A DNA stretch of 64,000 bases from Plectrocnemia conspersa (taxonomy: Eukaryota; Arthropoda; Insecta; Trichoptera; Polycentropodidae). Of the stretch, positions 61,310-64,000 are shown in pieces (position 1 is the stretch's first letter; every line of letters starts with the position of its first letter). A model generated the notes under the pieces. It saw only the letters and a program-made list of their open reading frames with translations, was not told where the DNA came from and made no database searches. The DNA lies in assembly GCA_009617715.1 (NCBI GenBank), contig VTFK01000507.1:1-64000 (forward strand). Direction: 5' to 3'. Position numbers and translations under genes: made by a program.

Positions 61310-62028
61310 CTTTATGCGACTTGGCATATAGTGAACGCTAGTATTTGGTTCCTTTTAAAGATATAGACTTGAATTTTTGATACAAAATACAGCTTTCGAA
61401 TATGCTTATGATACTGTTTAAAAAAATTAAAAAAAAAAAGTTTTTTTTTCCAAAACACGTTTAGTGTTATGAGACGATCGACCCACCATACATACGCTTA
61501 TAAGACTTGCAATATAGTTAAGGTATAATTTTGGTGACAGTATAGAATTCTTGAACAACCTGTATATGTTCGTTAGCAAAATCCAATGTGTCAATTTTTT
61601 TTGTAAGATGGCGACAAGTATAAAAACTTAAACACTCGTAACTCAGTAGCTTTAAATTTTAACGAATAGATCGCTGTATATTAACCGTTTAAAAGCCTAA
61701 ACTTCATCTAAATAAAATATAAAAAAATAGTTTTTTGCTTCAAAACAAGCGATGTATCAGTTCGATCGGACCCCGATACGAGCCATTTTGAGACTTTGAG
61801 AGTTAACGCCTTCAACTGATTGGTTTTAAATATTAAAAATTCAATTTTTAGTATCGTATAGAACTACCGAGCACCCCCTATACATTCTGTATGAAAAAAA
61901 AAATTTTTTTTTACAAAATGGCGGCCAAAGTAAAAATTAAAAGTGTCATAACTTTGCAAAATAAAATCTTACTGAAAAATTTCGTATGCAAAAAGTGTGT
62001 AAAAGTTTAATTTACATTTAAAAAAAAC

Positions 62029-62076
62029 TAATTATTTTTTTTAATAAAAAACGAGTCTTATGGTAAATTGACCGGG
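62029..62076 (+). repeat. 48-bp direct repeat, copy 2
   Basis: Near-identical to 61263-61309, about 0.77 kb further on. Between them, AAGATGGCGACAAGTA (61605) and AAAATGGCGGCCAAAGTA (61915) are a further diverged pair. Confidence 0.85.
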
Positions 62077-62833
62077 TCCCCAATTTTATAATTATTTATT
62101 TTAATTTTAGTTGTAATAAAAGGTGTATAGAAATTATTTTAAATTAGGTTTTGTAATAAAAGGTGAAAAAAAATATTTTACTGTGCGAAAACTACATATA
62201 TATATATATGCGATAATAGGTAGAAAAAGTTATATTTTCTGAATAATCTGCATTAATTAATTGCGTATTATTATATAATATTAATTGTGTATTACTATAT
62301 AAAATGTTAATTTCCCTGACGGTATACTTTTTACCGATTGATACAAATAATAGATGATGGCAAATTTATTAATTGTTTTATTTTGACATAAATAGAATTT
62401 TGTTATGAGAAATTTTATTTAAGTGATAAAAGATGTAAAATACTATTTTTTTACATAAAAACTGCATCAAACATATTATTTATATTTTTTTATGAAATAA
62501 TATTTTTTTATATTATATCTTACTATTAATTTTAATATCTTAAGTTTTAATATTATATCTATATATATAAATAAATATATTTTATTATTAAGTTTAATAT
62601 TTTAAGAGTGTAATAGTATATCTTATTATTTTGTTAATAGTACACTATTTATGATTATTATATAATATTATTTATTTATGACTTTTTTCTAAGCTTTTTT
62701 AACATTTCTGAAAATGTTTGTACGGTTATACTAAATAATATTTATTTATATTAATATTTTAAAAAAAATATATTTTTCTGAGAATATTTAAAAAACAAAT
62801 TGCTTTCGGTTTGCACCGGATGACCTTTTTATG

Positions 62834-62902
62834 TGACGTTAATCGGTTAAAAGCGGGAGACATGGACGAAACTTTTTCTGTATTGTGATGTTGAGATTTC
62901 GT
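62834..62902 (-). repeat. right arm of a ~3-kb inverted pair
   Basis: Reverse complement of 59869-59938 with scattered mismatches (CGGTTAAAAGCGGGAGACA). Confidence 0.65.
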
Positions 62903-63540
62903 TCTACTATTATTTCATTCCTTTAAATATTTATTTTTCACTTCAATCGATTTAACTAAAGTAAAATTGAATAACACACATCTGGTTGTAATATATCACA
63001 TGATTGTAAAAGTATTCCTAATTAATATATGTGTATTAAACATGTATTAATTTATATACACATATATTCTAAAAAATAATTGTTTTAATAGGTTTATTAA
63101 AATTTTGCGCATTACTATTACGTCACGTCAATACCTTATTGACAAAATAAACCTTTTTTACAGAAAATATATAGTGAAAAGCACTTTGACACACATATAC
63201 ACATTCACACAAACCGTTCAGGAGCGATTGTGTTTTCGATTGTCCGAGGTCTGACGAAGGTCTGAAATGCTTTCAGAATAAAAATTTGAGTTGGTCGCCG
63301 ACAGGGTATCCATTTCCCAAAAGATGTCTCTTATGACGTGTGTTTGTACAAAATATAATATTTATACAAATAAAAAACACAATGGAAACGTACGAAATTA
63401 AATAAATAAATATAATAGATAAAACAAAGTGTAAAGTAAAATGTGCAAAGATATGACTGGATTCAGAAGAGTTTAATCAAGTAAGTAAATAACCTTTTAT
63501 TTATAGTTTAATTCATTGCAAAACTTAAATACTTATAATG
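62903..63540. other. intergenic AT-rich DNA
   Basis: No gene or repeat recognised; GGTCTGACGAAGGTCTGA at 63249 is a short local duplication. Confidence 0.5.
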
Positions 63541-63549
63541 TCAATTTTG

Positions 63550-63790
63550 CTCATGGTGGAGTACCACAGGGATCCAATTTGCGTCCTCTGTTCTTAAAAT
63601 TCAAATATGTATTATATATTATATATATATACATATACTAACGACCTAAAAGTGTTTTGGAGTATTTGCACAAATGCGGATTCGTTATCTATACTATAAA
63701 AATACTAGATTCGATCGACAATCAGTCATTCAGGAGAAAGTGTTTCAAGCAGAAATAGTGCTTCTTGTTGTTGAATAGAATTAAAAAAAA
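63550..63790 (+). mobile_element. short LINE reverse-transcriptase fragment
   Basis: GGVPQGSNLRPLFL at 63556-63597, then DLKVFWSICTNADSLSI at about 63644-63694, which follows the catalytic YADD in Jockey-like RT. The YADD itself is lost in a TA-rich gap. Confidence 0.6.
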
Positions 63791-64000
63791 ATCATATATA
63801 TCGTTACAAGAGCGAGTACGGATTGTAACATAGCTAACTAGCTAAGCTTCCATTAAATTGAAAATTGGTAAGATCCATATTTTTTTAATATTATCTAATA
63901 TAATAACTAGTTGATATCTGTAGCGGATATATGCCACGAATTCCATTGTATTATGCATCGACCTTTCAGTCTGCTCAAGTACTATTATATTATATTTTAA

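Overview
This window reads as AT-rich nuclear DNA from an insect. The support is a spliced trehalose/sugar-transporter gene of the insect Tret1 type, arthropod-style Inr+DPE core promoters, short introns of 64-67 bp beside an 18-kb intron, and a dense load of insect-type transposon remnants (piggyBac, PIF/Harbinger, pogo/Tigger and hAT pieces, Jockey/CR1-like non-LTR retrotransposons, a tRNA-derived SINE). I cannot fix the order. There are no bacterial features, operons or CRISPR arrays.

Layout. 1-2.9 kb is upstream DNA. From 2.88 to about 26.84 kb on the + strand lies a four-exon gene for a 482-aa Tret1-like sugar transporter (coding exons 2995-3060, 6328-6502, 24958-25145, 25210-26229), with an Inr/DPE core promoter 113 bp before the ATG. 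Its 18.5-kb second intron carries a complete second gene on the opposite strand: enkurin, a calmodulin/TRPC-binding protein of motile cilia and sperm flagella (three coding exons, 252 aa), with an RFX X-box-like site about 90 bp before its start. The same intron holds a PIF/Harbinger-type element with TAA target duplications, two long (TA)n tracts around a foldback segment with a hammerhead-like core, hAT ends, a 23-bp tandem array and a pogo-type MITE. Intron 1 carries a piggyBac-type MITE flanked by TTAA.

From 27 to 64 kb I see no complete gene. This part is AT-rich DNA with retrotransposon debris: two larger Jockey/CR1-like copies ending in a shared, covarying 3' hairpin, two endonuclease fragments and three small reverse-transcriptase fragments. 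It also has a Tigger-like element with a dead transposase, two further copies of the pogo MITE, a SINE, several unclassified repeats and a 3-kb pair of inverted arms. Between these lie GC-balanced, non-repetitive islands that may be regulatory. Three places look like gene edges: a minus-strand first coding exon at 40.5-40.8 kb (63 codons, no recognised family), a GC-rich island at 57.4-57.88 kb with perfectly spaced Inr and DPE and a good splice donor (probably a 5' UTR exon of a plus-strand gene continuing past the window), and a possibly broken first-exon pair at 45.04-45.16 kb.

The transporter and enkurin share no pathway that I can infer; the link is positional (antisense nested gene). 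I found no convincing new biological system. The most useful leads are the nested ciliary gene with its X-box, the orphan exon at 40.6 kb, the 57.7-kb promoter and the ribozyme-like foldback element.
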